NCBI RefSeq assembly: GCF_034140825.1
Contig: NC_089035.1
Coordinates: forward strand, 2,253,001-2,317,000
Direction: 5' to 3'
DNA length: 64,000 nt
DNA from: Oryza sativa Japonica Group
Taxonomy: Eukaryota; Streptophyta; Magnoliopsida; Poales; Poaceae
Shown here: piece by piece, positions 12,651 through 25,799 of the stretch
Layout of the letters: each line of letters begins with the position of its first letter
Position numbering within the stretch: the first letter of the stretch is position 1
Position numbers and translations under genes: made by a program
The notes under the pieces: generated by a model
What the model was told of the DNA's origin: nothing
Seen by the model: only the letters and a program-made list of their open reading frames with translations
The model's database searches: none

Positions 12651-13046
12651 AATGCTTGTGATTAAGGGAGGGGAATGAGAAGTGATTACCATCTCTGCTG
12701 GCGGTTGAGGATGAGGGAGGGGCCATTTGATTTCACCATGGATGGCGTCAGGGTTCCCGACGTTTCTCCCCATCGGCGCATCGCTACATGGATCGCTCCC
12801 GACGTTTCTCCCGCGACCCAGGCGAACGGATGCCGCACCACACCTCGCCGTGCGCTGTCCCTACCAAAACCTGCGCGCGACCGCGCCGCGTTGTCCCTAC
12901 CAACACCCGCGCGTGACTGCGCCGCACCAGGCGGTTCGCCACACTGCGCCGCCGCCGCTCCGATTCAGGAAGTTGGGCTCGGGAGGATGAGAGAGACACA
13001 CCGAACCCTAAATCACTCATTGGGCCGCGGGCTGCGGGCTGCGATA
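12650..13046. other. GC-rich island, possible gene fragment
   Basis: This is a CpG-rich patch in an AT-rich spacer. Read on the minus strand it resembles a cereal 5' leader and first exon, with an ATG near 12773 and an open frame running to about 12360. It contains degenerate internal duplications: ttggtagggaca twice and gggagaaacgtcggga twice on the minus strand. No protein family is recognised, so it may be a captured promoter or exon fragment rather than a gene. Confidence 0.3.
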
Positions 13047-13350
13047 CACTGATATGGGCCTCCTTCGATGCCTCACGCCTGTGAAGTACTACCTCCGTCT
13101 CAAAATGTAGCTATTTCTAGCACAGTACTTTGTCCCAAAATGAAGCTATTTTTCTACCTACCTTCTCCTCTCAACCAATCACAACCATTCTTTTTCACCT
13201 ACTTTCTCTTTTCAACCAATCACACACCTTCTTCAATCATTCTCACCTACTTTCTTAATACCCGTGCCAACCTCAAAAATGCTTACATTTTGGGACGGAT
13301 GAAGTACACTGATATGGACCTCCTTCGCTGCCTCACGCATGTGAAGTCCC
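13047..13350. repeat. Duplicated ~42-bp segment flanking a MITE
   Basis: The phrase cactgatatgggcctccttc with its continuation through cctcacgcctgtgaagta (from about 13047) recurs with few changes from about 13308, after the MITE at 13089-13304. A third short echo (cctcacgtctgtgaagtc) follows at about 13355. The two long copies border the MITE directly. Confidence 0.75.
13089..13304. mobile_element. Stowaway-like MITE (caaccaatcac subfamily)
   Basis: It is flanked by TA, begins ctacctccgtctcaaaatg and ends cattttgggacggatgaag. The interior carries two copies of a tctcaaccaatcacaac-like phrase. The element at 36194-36410 is the same subfamily in the opposite orientation. Confidence 0.75.
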
Positions 13351-16300
13351 TCGCTTCCTCACGTCTGTGAAGTCAGCCTTTTCATCCAACGGCTGAGATG
13401 CGATGTAATCATCCGATCCAACGGCTGCCAATCAATGATGACGGGGAACACTGAGGTTTGAGCTTTAGGAGATTAATTGCACTTAGTGGGGGATAACTTT
13501 ATAGGAAGAAGGGATACACGGTTAATTTGCTCTGTACTACATAAGGATAATCCCAACTCATAAACTATTTATTTAATAGTTTCCATACTTGCCATGTCAC
13601 ATCGGTATTATCTATATAAACTATACATCTAATAATGGATGTTTTTTCAAAATAAATTATCATCCAGTCACTTTCTCTCTCTTCCTTCATCCGCCTATTA
13701 TTTTGTTTTCATTAATTATTGGAGTAGTTTCTTCATCGTTCTTTCTTTTCTCGTTAACTCTCTTATCATTTTACTTTTTTCTAATTGTGAAATACTTCGT
13801 TGACAATGCTAGAAAGTTTTACATTATGAAACGACGTTATGAAACGGATTGAGTATATGCTACGGAAACTATATCAGAGCTGATCGATATAGAGAGTTAG
13901 TGCTGCCCTTAAATAAACTTGGTTAGAGTATAACACTCGAAAGACGAAACGAAGGTGATTTCGCTGTCACGGCATGTTGTCACGATCATCGGTTACTGGG
14001 GAGGCGACGTAGCCGCGAGCATTAACTTCTGCTGATACCGTCACGTCAAGTCAGCCCATCCCGAATGCCAAAACGGGCCCAGCCTGTTACCAGGCCTGCT
14101 CCAACATCACAAGGGCCGAATTTGATCCCACGGGCCAAAATCCTCCTCTTCCGCCGGCCCACTTCACCCGCAAAACGACACGGGCACCACCACAGCAATG
14201 CGTCTTTTACACAGCTACCCATACGAAAAAGGCAGCGCAAAATTTGAAACCAGGGGCATAACGGACAATTCCCACGGCACGAATCTGTACAGAACGACGT
14301 GACGAAAAAGGACCAGGTGAGTTTTCTTCTTCAGAAAAAAAAAGAAAGAAAGTAAGAAATGACCAAGTGCGTTCGGTTACACACGGCGGCGGGCGAACTT
14401 ATCCCACTGATAGGTGGGCCACCCTAGGGGCCTAACGGCGCGGCACTGGACGGGTAAACGGAGTGGCTGGTACAAAAGGTCGATTCGGTTCGGGACAAGG
14501 CGGTGCGTCACGAGTGGGGCCCGCGCTTGGCATGGAGACGATGGGACGTGTGTGTAGCTGATTGGTGGGGACGGTGCCTGGTGGGGCCCAGGCTTATAGT
14601 GGTTGGATCATCGGATGTAGGTACGGGAGTTTTTTTAAGCTTTTCGTTGCTTGCGTGAGTTTGGAGGACAATAGTCGCAAGAAAAAAAGAAAGCAGAGAT
14701 GTCTTGCCCGCACGGCATATGAGTACTGTAGAAGTATTAGCTAAATAGATTATGTATTTATGTAGATAGATTAAAGAAAAGCTGATTCTCCTAATTGAAA
14801 AGAAAAATCATATGATCTCTATTTCAGGTTATAATACTTTCTAACATTACACACATTCATATAATATTAATGTGTCTAAACACATATATTTCTAGATTCA
14901 TTAGCATATATATGAACGTATACAATGTTAAAAAGTCTTATAATATGAAACAAAGAAACTATATCTTTACTTAATTCAAATAAGATTCTTCGTTTCCCTT
15001 TTTTTAAAAAAGGGTGAACTGGTGTTGAAAAAATAGATCAAAACATTGACCTCATGTAGTATTACTACCTCATAACCTACGTGTCACTGGTAGTATAGAT
15101 AATAGATTACTATGGCACAATTGTTATAACGAAGAGCAATTATCAATAGCCACTAAGCAACTTTCCTATATAAAACTATGTAAAAAAAACATCGTTTATT
15201 ATTTTGGGAAGCGTGCGCGTGAAAAACAAGGTAATTTCTCTCTCAAGCTCGCCTGAACAAGTGTCACGCGCACACACTAACACAAGAACTCCTACGTCCC
15301 TCAACAGTCAACACACCTCAAATAAACGGAGACCATCAACAAACCCCTAGAATCCACTTAATTTGATTTGAAATATAATAGGCAGAATTATACATCCACG
15401 ACTGATGCTACTCTGGTTAAGTTATTTGCATTAGCTTTATCTACACACGTAACCAAGCCAAATAATACTCTCTCCTTCAAAAAATCTGAGTCATATTTCT
15501 TTTTCACCAAGACTAATAGGCAATTAATTCATTCACCATGTGACAAAACCAATGAACATACAACCAATAAACATTAAAATGGCTTCTTGGGTTCCTATCA
15601 ATAATTTAATTTAGCACATAATGACTACAAATAGGATTTAGACTTTTAAAAAAACCCAAGAATGAAATAGATCTTAGATTTTTAGATTTTTTGGAAGGAG
15701 GAAGTACTACTTTTGGAACGCTACATTTCAGTAGGTAGATAATAATGATAACTGATAAGGGTTTGTTTAGTCTGGATGAAAGTTGCAAACAGACCGAGGT
15801 GGCCACATCGGCTCTTTACTTACTCCTAATAGTAGTACTACTTTGCAATTGCGGAAAATTTCTGGAGACAATAAAACATTCAAAGTCACATGTACATTGT
15901 TTTTCATTAATGTGCTGGCACCGTGCAAGACAAGAAATAAAAAGGCCCAGGTGGAACCACCTAAATAGCAAGTCCCTAAACCCACATAGATTCACATTAT
16001 TTCAAGGACCAAATGCAGGTACATTACCACTAATCTACTACAACTCCTACTAAAAAATTACCATGGTCATTGTAATATCTGTATCTAGAAGTACTATTCA
16101 GAAAAAAAAAAGTGCAGGTTGCATTTACCCCTATTCAAAAAATTCAAAGTCCCACAGGGCCCCAGACCCAGAGTGTGGCCAGACCAGATTAAACACACAC
16201 AACAACAGTCCATCTGCAGTTCAAATCTGGGTATTAAAAACCCCCCAAAATTAATCCCCCCATCCAATCTCTCACTCTCATCTCCACCAAATTCAAACTT

Positions 16301-16480
16301 CACTCTCATCTTCATCCTCAGCTCAGCTCAGCTCAGCTCAAGCTCAAAAGCCTTTTTTGTTTGTTCGCTGCTGCCACTGTCCCCATCCTCCTCTCCTCGC
16401 TGCCGTTTGCTTCACTCCCACTGCTCCTCCTCCACGCGCGCGCGCGCGGGGGCTAGATCTCGCCGGAACCCTAGCCGGTA
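13351..16480. other. Intergenic spacer and upstream region of the BPP-like gene
   Basis: No gene is recognised. The stretch at about 13545-13905 (cccaactcataaactattta to ggaaactatatcag) has the look of a dispersed repeat, but I could not fix its ends. At 14040-14170 there is a cluster of GGCCCA/TGGGCC-type site II motifs, common in plant promoters. From about 16250 the sequence becomes the CT-rich leader of the next gene. Confidence 0.4.
16317..16352. repeat. (AGCTC)n microsatellite in the BPP-like 5' leader
   Basis: About five and a half tandem copies of agctc, followed by caagctcaaaag, lie within the pyrimidine-rich leader. About 90 bp further on, at 16435-16448, is a run of alternating CG. 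Confidence 0.8.
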
Positions 16481-16513
16481 ATGCCACGGGCGGCTGCCGC
16501 GGCGGGACAGTGA
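16481..16513 (+). other. Upstream ORF in the BPP-like leader (MPRAAAAAGQ)
   Basis: This ten-codon frame begins with ATG at 16481 and ends with TGA at 16511-16513. It is in the same frame as the main start at 16538, so translation would have to re-initiate 24 nt downstream. If the transcript starts upstream of 16481, this could reduce translation of the main protein. Confidence 0.5.
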
Positions 16514-16537
16514 GGTGTTGAGGGGGTTTCCGGATCG

Positions 16538-19500
16538 ATGCATCGGGTGGCCATGGCTGCGGCGGCGGCGGGGGACGGCGGCGACGGGAGGGGGCGGACG
16601 CTGGGGGCGGTCATCAAGGAGAAGGACGAGGAGCTGGCCCTCTTCCTCGAGATGCGCCGCCGCGAGAAGGAGCGCGGCGCTGCTGCCGCTGCCGCGGCGG
16701 CCGAGCAGCTGCTGCTTTCCGGGGACCGCGTCGACGTGGCGCGGGATGGGATGCTTCTCGTCGACCAACCGCCGCCGCGCCCGCAGCCTCCCGCCGGTGA
16801 GAGAGCTCCGCGGGGGACGGGATGCTGCCGTTCGTTCGCTTTTTTATTCTGCTCTTGTGTTGGGCGAAACCCTAGCTTACCAGTGTCTGGGGTTTTGGGG
16901 GGTGATGTGTGTGGTAGAGCACAAGGCGGCGGCGTACAGGATGACCGGCGGGTTCAGGAGAGCGCCCGGCGGCGCCGACGACTTCCTCAATTCGGACGGC
17001 GGCGACAAGAACGATTACGACTGGTGCGTTTGCTGCTGATTTCGAATTACTACAAGTTTTGGATACCACTGCTATCTGGTAGATTTTGTGGTGTTTTAGT
17101 TGTGCGTGTGACACATGCGTTGGTGCGAGAACGTTTGCTCTGGAGCTAATTTGTACTGCAATGGTGTGAAATGCGGTTTATTCTTTGTTCTGTAGCCGAA
17201 ATTGCAGGAAATTTTGCGAGACTTGCAGAGTTTTCTCTTGGGTGCCCAAACGTTTGGTTATTTTACTGTGCTGTAGCTTTGTTGGCGATAAAATTTTGAC
17301 CGGTAGTTTGTTAATTCTGAATTATAGTTACTAGCTTGTTGATTGTCTCTGATGTTTATGCGATTTCAGCTAATGCTTCATTGTATAATTGATTAACCCC
17401 TCGAAAATGTAATTGCCCCCCTTAATTTCATACTTTTAATTCTGCGGTTGATGCTTTAATCAATTAATTTTTTTGACGCTATGCATAAAGAGTGGCTTTT
17501 GTGTGAATCCGGTGTTAGTTAGAATTTAGCTGTTGTTTCTGGAAAAGTTGGTGAGGGTGGTACCGGTTGTTGAGGTTACTGTTGGGTCTCTTGTTGACCC
17601 TTGTTATTGCTTCTTTCTCTCTTTAGTTAGTTTCCTGATTTAATGCTTGCACATAAAGTTGTGCTCTTTGCTTTTGGTTATTGCGCTTAAGCGCTTTAGG
17701 TGGTGTAATCTGGTTGCACCGCTACAGGCATGACCTCTGGAAGAGCTCTGTTTGTGGACCTGTCAATTTGTTGTGTTTTAGTTGGTCTCAGTTCCTTCTC
17801 TTTGCTTTTTTGGTTGGTTAAATAGATAGTTTGTCTGTAACGTGGTTTTGCTTTCTGTAAATTTAGTGCCTGAGTATTGGACACACATTTTAACATTTGA
17901 TACCTTATTCTTAGCCCCTATGAGCTACTTATCGTTGTCCTAATTGACTTGAAGTTTATTTGGTAGGTGCGTAAATGACTGTCCTTCTGTGAGTTCCACG
18001 CATCAATAGGTGTGGGAAAGTTAGGCGCATTTAGGATAGGGTGTAGAATTATTCTGGGAGTATTTTGATATCTAGATAGCCATGCTAACACTTAATTATG
18101 TTATGAGTTTGACTATTTGATTGCTAGGTGATGTTTGGTTGGTAGGTGACAGTTAGATTGTCTGATTGTGGAACAAATCACAGGGTATTTGTCAGTTTTC
18201 GTGTGGTTGTAGAAGTGCTGGTTTGGTTATTCAACTTTGTTAAGGTTTACTGTAATTGTTCTTGGGTGGTGAAGTTAGTTAAACCAAGTGCATAAATCAC
18301 ACAGTGCTGCATATTCATAAAAAATGCTCTTACCAGACTCTGGCATATTTCATCAGAAGTGCTCAATCTGAGTCTATGTGAGCGAATTAGTTTTGAAATG
18401 ATTTCCTTGTTTTGTATTAAAATTGTTTTGTATGATGACCTCTGACATGTTGCATTTTTTGCCATTTTGTTCCTTGCATCTTCTATATTCAAATTTTAAG
18501 TATTTAAAAGTAATTGTGCAGCCTTTCTCACAGCAGACTTGTTCGCTTTCAGGCTTCTGACTCCACCAGGAACTCCACTTTTTCCATCTCTAGAAGAGTC
18601 AAAAAAGTCCCCAGTGAGCCAAACTGGAACCCCAAAGACTCGCCCAACTGCCTTAAAATCAAGGGTTAGCCTATTGATCATGATAAATACACCTCAGCAA
18701 AAGAAATTCCTCTCTTGGTGGATATCAAATGATTTGATCTGAATGAATCTATGGACCAAAAGTGGCTTCACTGTATCTTAAGTTGATTCAAATTACCATC
18801 CAAGGAATTAACAAACAGACTCTCCAAGGATAATCTATCTTCTCATAGACCTGTCAACATATTTTCCTTGAATATAGCATTTTATTATGTCGGACATTTA
18901 GTTTAAATCATGCTTTTAGATTATTTTTCTTTTGACTGAAAAGCCTTTCGCTTGTCTATCATAAAGATAAACCGTTTCTTCATTATTAGTATGCATTTTA
19001 GTTTCACCGGTTACATTACTTATCTTAAGTATGACTTGTGTTCTTGACTGTTTTACATCTTCGTTAACTTTCTATTTTATCTCTTTGTTTGTGGTACTCC
19101 AGTTGGCCAATCATCCAGATCCTCCATCAAGAACAACCCTTCCATTGAGAGCAACATCATCAAACAACTTGAACTCAGCTGCCACAACACGTAGGCCGTC
19201 ATCTTCTGGAGGGCACACATCTAATTCATCAAGGCCTTCAACACCAACTGGGCGGCCTGCACTGACCAATACCTCCAAAGGTTCAAGACCTTCAACCCCC
19301 ACATCTCGGGCAACTGTACCTTCTAAGTCTGGACCTCCTGCCCCAAGATCATCAACTCCCACTTCCAGGTCAACACTTACTTCAGCAAGGTCAACAACAC
19401 CTTCAAGAACATCTGGCCCTGCTACCAGGACATCAATTCCTTCAGGTAGAGCATCAGCACCAGCTAGCAGGTCATCCACACCTACTTCAAGATCATCGAT

Positions 19501-20532
19501 ACCTGCTACCAGGTCATCCACGCCATCATCCAGGCCCTCCATACCAGCACAAAGCAAGCCAGTATCAAGGTCATCAACCCCAACAAGACGGCCTTCTGCC
19601 ACTTCCACCCAACATGGTAGCTTGGCTGCACCAGTTCGATCTACCTCAATCTCCAAACCAGCCCCTACAATGTCCAAAAGTTCTTCACCGGCAAAAACTA
19701 TAGCGTCAACACCTTCAAGGGGCAGCTCACCTACTGTCAAATCGAGACCATGGAAGCCATCTGAAATGCCTGGCTTCTCACTTGACGCTCCTCCAAATCT
19801 GAGGACATCACTACCAGAAAGACCAACCTCTGCTACTCGTGGCAGACCTGGAGCTCCTAGTTCTAGGTCTTCCTCTGTGGAGCCTGGGCCAGCTGCTCGG
19901 CCAAGACGGCAGTCTTGCTCTCCTTCTAGAGGGAGGACTTTAAATGGTAGTGTGCCTTCAGGTAGTTCGGTGCCAGCAGTGAGAAGATCACATCTTAATA
20001 GTGGTGACAGTGTCAATCCTGTTCAAATGGGTAATAAGATGGTTGAGAGGGTAGTGAACATGAGAAGGCTAGTTCCTCCAAAACATGATGACCAAAGATC
20101 CAGCCTCAACGGTCTATCTGGAAAATCATCAAACTCTCCAGATAGCTCTGGCTTCGGTAGGACATTGTCAAAAAAGTCACTTGACATGGCTCTTCGACAT
20201 ATGGTACACTACTTTCTCTAAGATAGTCAATACTACAATAAATTTCTATGTTCAATTAACTTGAACTTGATGTGTATTATTGTACACAGGACATACGGCG
20301 CAGCATTCCAAACAATTTACGGCCTCTTATGACAAGCATACCAGCATCCTCTGTGCATAGCGCACGGTCAGGGTCTACAAGGAGCAGACCAATTAGTGTT
20401 TCAGACTCTCCTCTTGCAACAAGCAGCAATGCCAGTTCTGAGCCGAGCGTCAACAACAACCTGATGTGCTTGGACAGCATCGAAATCGATGATGAGTTGT
20501 GCAGTGATAGGGCAGGACAATACAGGCGATGA
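16538..20532 (+). CDS. Basic proline/serine-rich protein, BPP-like microtubule-associated family
   Basis: The predicted 606-aa protein is mostly low-complexity. Exons are 16538-16796, 16918-17023, 18553-18664, 19103-20203 and 20290-20532. Residues about 21-45 form a charged helix (IKEKDEELALFLEMRRREKE). Residues about 111-160 hold the conserved block NDYDWLLTPPGTPLFPSLEE. Residues about 160-350 are a basic Ser/Thr/Pro region built from degenerate repeats such as RPSTPTSR and SRSSTPTSR. It ends with a conserved part containing WKPSEMPGFSLDAPPNLRTS, KMVERVVNMRRL and SLDMALRHMDIRRSIPNNLR. Plants have a family with this layout; the Arabidopsis member BPP1 binds and organises cortical microtubules. 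That role is inferred here from family resemblance. The start at 16538 is the first ATG not closed by an early stop; a second Met lies six codons in. Confidence 0.85.
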
Positions 20533-21456
20533 TTTGCTTCTTTGATAGTATAATAGTTATGATTCCTGCGAAGGTTTACGACCTTAAAATGTTCAGAGCA
20601 GCGATGGGAGGATCATCTCCAAGATGACCTGATGGGTTCCTATTCTCATATGTAGTTCATTGGGTGTCCAATATTTATCCGGTTTATTCATGTTATGTTG
20701 CGAGCTGCTCCATGTGCAACTTTATTCTGGACCTTATATGCTATTGAAAAGCGTCTTTTATGTGTTCAGTCCTTGAGTATCATTTTCAGTACTTTGGGAG
20801 TTTAAGTTAGGTCTTCTTAGCCCCTTGAGTCTTTGACACCATCTTGTAGCGGATTTCGCGCTACAGCCTGGTAGTCACATGTGTTTCCCCGGCTGAACTG
20901 TATTGACATTTTTCTCTGTTGTTGTATCAGCAATGTAAATTTAGTAGCATTTTTTCTTTCAAGTAATATTTTCTCAGGAGACAGTCACTGCTGCCGTAAA
21001 ACTGTTGCTGTAATCTTGTAAATTCCAAATTGGTAAGTCAATTAGTAGCAAATTCTCTGAAGGGTAAGGGTCAATGGCCAAAATGCTGCTGAATCTTGCG
21101 CTCTGTAATAAGGTGTTACTCTTCCTACCAACAGATACTCCAATTAGGCAATTATACATCCTTAATGCAAAAAACTACTGCACTGATAAAATTACATCCA
21201 GAATCATGTGCTCAACTGCTCATATGCTGTTCTACACTGATGCATCCTACCAAAATACTACTACAACAACTGAACTACCACAGGAATGCTCCTGCATTTT
21301 ATTTTGCTACTGCAAGGAGCAATGGAGCTCATAGACTCCAAATCTTTATGACCAAGGCTAAGATAAATAAAACAGGGAGCCGACAGGTTACATACATCTC
21401 AGCATCTAACATAAATTTGGGAGGAAGAAAGCTTGTGACCTGTGACTGATTTTGTT
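20533..21456. other. Convergent intergenic spacer BPP-like/EGY2
   Basis: It holds the presumed 3' UTRs of the two convergent genes. Short open frames at 20974-21449 show no recognisable features, and no repeat with clear ends was found. Confidence 0.5.
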
Positions 21457-24400
21457 TCACAAGTCAAAATCAGTTAGTTGTGATGGATCAAAGGGGAATG
21501 GGTAGGGTAGGCAGACAAGAAGTCCAAAGAGCAAGATGGCTACACCAATGCTGATGTAATTGTTCTCAGGTTCTGTTATTTCTTCAGAGAGAGGGGAAAT
21601 CGGTCCTCTCTGCAAGAAGAAGATCAGCACCACCCAGTAGAACGCGACGTCGTTGAAGAGAGCTGAAATTCCAAGAAGTCCAATGGCCAAGCTGCTGATT
21701 CGAGACGATATCTGTTACAAAGTCAGGTTGAGATTCATTACAATTGTCTCAAGTCAAGGATGAGAGATTGCAGTTCTTTCCAGCTTCAGGTAGCCAGCCA
21801 GTAGTCACATCTATAGATACAAACTTACAATAGCAACATGATTTCTTTACCTTTCTTCCCCACATGGCAAATGCTATGCGGCCGCCATCAAGCTCTCCTG
21901 CAGGGATGCTATTGATGGCATTGATCAGGAGACCAGCCCAGGCCCATAAGACCAGTGGATTTATGGATAGTTTTGTTCCTTCTTTTAGAGCATCTCCAAG
22001 AATAAGCTTTGCTGTACCAAGGGAAAATATATCAAATACAAAGTTTTGAAGTTCATCAAAGTTCCATTTATGTGAATAGTCCATCCAATGTTCTTGAAAA
22101 AAATGCTTGAAGGCAAGCAAGTAATAATGAAAATCCAGAAAAAAGAGGATTCCTTGTGTAGTTATGAACTTAGATAAAGGAGCCTACCAAGACCACCAAC
22201 AAGAAATGATTCATGAAATACTGCTGGATCTATCACAAGGCCAAGGCCATCACTTGGAGGTAAGATGAAGCCTAGCAGCAAAAGAACAAATCCAAGGGAG
22301 AACCCTGCCAATGGTCCAGCAGCTGCTACCTTCAGTAGGTCCTCACGATTGCGGACTATATTGACAATTCTGGTAATAGCACCAAAAGATCCTATCTACA
22401 ATAAATATAACCATTTCAGTCTGACATTTTATGGTAAGATTAAGCAATTAGTTAAATAAATAACCCATTATGGGTGCGCAAGCACACGAAAATCCCCAAA
22501 GCCATGGCTCCCAAAGTCTCCACAGAGGCCTTTTTTTGCTGGCCATTTTAAAAGAGGCCTATCATATGAGTTGCTTAGTTATGCCAAAAGTGTACTTCAG
22601 ACCTCACAGTTTCTTTGTACTAGCAGGTTTTCTAGCAAAGGAGATAAGAAAAATCACCTGAGATTATGAAAATGTCAACTTATAAAGATATAAGTATTTT
22701 CTGGTAACTCGAACAATATATTCCTAAAGTGAAATTGTAGACTTGAAAAAGAAAGGGAAGCTTACCTGCCAGCTAGGAACAAAATATGGTACGGCAAGCT
22801 TGATTCCAGTATCCCTAGCAGCAAGGATATGTGCAATCTCATGAACGCCTATTATGGCCGCAGTTACTAGGGCGCCATAAACTCCATCTTTTAATAGCTC
22901 AAGGTTATCAAATGTTGATCTGGAAAAAAATACCCATAAACAGAAGTTATGGACTAATGCATGAGTTGATATGACAAGGTACTCAAGGAAAAAACATGTT
23001 ATGGTGCCCTTTTTTCCTTAAAAACAAAAATAATAGCAATATTTAGCTGCATGCATCAGAATATAGAAGTAATGGAGTTGGAAATATCAATGCTACATGT
23101 TAAGGAAGATGCAGGTTTTACTATCATATTATCAAGCTCTATCAAGCGTCAAGATTCTAGATGCATAGATCTTTTTGTTCCGCATGAAACATCAAAGTTC
23201 AATTTGAGAAGATTTCGACACAAAAACATATGCACATGTTTAATCAAAAATCATACCAGGCTAGTCACATGAAACCAACCACTTATTCTTTTTCAGTAAA
23301 AGCAAACAATATACACCATCGAATGAAGGACGGTGGTGAATAAAGGGAAGAGAAACCTCATACAGCAAGTTGTCCTGTAGCAAAGGTACATTTCGGAGCA
23401 AAAGGGTGAAGATGGTAACTACTCCAAATGAAGCAGCAGCAAACCACTCTGGGACAGCTGAACATTTAATTCACAAAAATCAAATCAGAAACCTCAAAGG
23501 TCAATGTAAAAGCCAACAAACTTATAGGTTCCTAACAATTAAGCAATATACTAGTTCATTCTCAGTTTCTCAGAGGCAACTAATAAGTTCTTCACTAAAG
23601 GTAGGCGATAATTTTATTACCTGTAGTTTCAGGCTGCAATGTTTGCCTAGGTACAACTACTGCAACTGGCTTATCATCCTCTGGGTTAATGAGAAGAAAA
23701 AGCTTATATTGATCACCAAATTTGTTCTGTTGATATCCAAGAATTGAAAATAGATTAGACATTCAAACATTTGTACAATCTTATACTTCTGAAGAGTGTC
23801 CTATTACCTGCAGCCGATTTGTGATCTTCTCATAACTTTTTGCTGGCTGACCACGCAAATTTCCCTTAAACAGTATTCCACCCTTTATAAAAAAGTGAAG
23901 GCAGTAAGCAGAGTTAGTTGTTTTGAATAATTCGATATTTATTTACATATGAACATTTCAGATCAGAATATAAAGTATATGCATCACTGAGTATAACTAT
24001 GTATGAGTTGAGGACGGATGGAACTTTATAAACTCAATTATTAACTGAACATTTTCAAGTGATATGGTATTCTAACTAACAAAGTTATAAATATAATATG
24101 CTGCACACAATATGTGGTAAACCATGATATGCAGATAGTAACCTCATAAGGCTCCTGGCTGGTCACGAAAAACGTGTCAAAACCAAAAACTTGATCCTTG
24201 AGAATGTCTATTGTAGCCTTGGGGATCCTGACAGATTCATCAAGTTGTTGCTGCATATCATTGTGATTTAAAATGTAAATCATAAGCCTCACTCGTCGGG
24301 TTCCAGAATTCAGTAATATAAGATCAAAATAGTACTATTACATATTTTTCAATTCAATAGCCATCTTTGATTCCTGCTTTGATTTTGAATGCAAGAAACA

Positions 24401-25799
24401 AGAGGTATCCATCTTTGTTTTTGAATTCCTACTGAACTTAGAAACACGTGCACCATAAAGATTAGTAAGGGATTTTACCTTCATTCCTGGCAAAGGTGAA
24501 CCGACAGCAACATCAACTACTTCCACATTTTCCTATTTATAACAGAATGTTATACATGTAATGGTTGCATTTTCAATGTATAGTACGATAATTAAAGTTG
24601 CAGTGACATCAGGTAGAAGTATACCTGTGCATCACTGGCTGGAGTAGCATCTCCATCAATGTTCTGAACTGTGTCACTGGAGCTGAGTGGTTCTGTATTT
24701 ACAGTTTCGTCTTTCGTCTGGCGAGGCATGGGAAAGCTAAATATTATAGTTCAGTTACAGGTTCATGTAGCTAGGACTAACAGGCATACTGACATAACTA
24801 ACGCAAGTGACTGTGTTAGTGCAAGTATTGGGCTAATCAAGACATCACAAATGGTAACCTACTTTTGCATTGTACAAACTTATATTTTGAGCAACTGCAG
24901 AAGAGTAAGGAACGTACATTATCTGCATTAGTCTCACTTTCTGCAGATCCATTTTCTTGTGTAACACTATCAACCGAAGGTGATGAAGCATCATCTCCAA
25001 GCTCTTCTTTCTCCTGGAAGAAACAAACAAAAGAGAAAACATGTTTACCCCCTTGGATTCCTACTAACATGAATAACATGAACTTACTCATCAATTCCAC
25101 ATTTTTTAGTCGCTTTAACTCCACTGAATATTTCACCACTACATCAGAAAACGCGACACTGAATTCAGTTGAAAGAAGCACATGCGGATATCATGGATAG
25201 ATGATGAAACATCGAAAATGCGACACTTCAAGGTGAGATGCAAAAATGAGGGGATATCCCCTTAAGGGATGATTTGAGTTTTCCCACTTCAAACTTCAAA
25301 GCACAGTAGGCCATCCGCGAATTCTCTGCAAAATGATAAACATACACCGTTCGCGAAAAAAATGATAAACATACACTATTAACATTCAGTCGCCCATACA
25401 ACAGAAGTGTAACTGTGAATCATGGCACGCCAATTGCAGATCACTACCTAACCCAAGAATTTACAAGGGGGTAAACACACGTAACTACCTCGTCGCCATT
25501 GCCGTCGCCGTCGGGCTCAGTCTCAGTCATTGCCTGGCAGACAAACCTTCGGTTCCTGATCCTGCATATAGCACAGTTACTACTACTCCTAAAACAATGG
25601 AAATAGAAATATACAAACAAGCAAGTCCAACCAAAACCAAGAAACGCAACTGAAGCGAGTGGGTGGAGCGAAGCTTGAGACCGAGGCGGGCGGGCCTCCC
25701 CGTCGCCGGCAAGGAGGTCGACGCGAGGAGGATGCGCTGGCAGCATCCGTACGCCGCCGCGGCAGCGGCGGCGGAGGACTGCGACGGCGAGCAACTCAT
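21457..25799 (-). CDS. EGY2: Chloroplast intramembrane zinc metalloprotease EGY2 (site-2 protease family, M50)
   Basis: The predicted 541-aa protein is an EGY2-type site-2 protease of the plastid thylakoid, a multi-pass membrane enzyme of family M50. Thirteen exons, in transcript order, are 25799-25651, 25561-25489, 25013-24918, 24717-24625, 24532-24479, 24250-24143, 23882-23808, 23726-23621, 23457-23364, 22919-22766, 22395-22188, 22011-21851, 21711-21457. The N-terminus is Ser/Ala/Arg-rich with few acidic residues, as in plastid transit peptides. The catalytic zinc motif is in GVHEIAHILA (HExxH), and the second M50 motif is NSIPAGELDGGR (N-x2-P-x4-DG). Several hydrophobic segments follow (GFSLGFVLLLLGFIL, VAFYWVVLIFFL, AILLFGLLVCLPYPF). 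The GNLRG motif typical of EGY proteins is also present. The start codon is only 252 bp from that of the divergent Cgi121 gene. Key catalytic residues are all present. Confidence 0.93.

Noticed and set aside
19111-20016. 301-codon minus-strand frame antisense to the BPP-like exon 4
   Set aside because: It mirrors the repeated Ser/Pro/Thr codons on the other strand (a Gly/Val/Asp/Leu-rich repeat) and has no start context or family.
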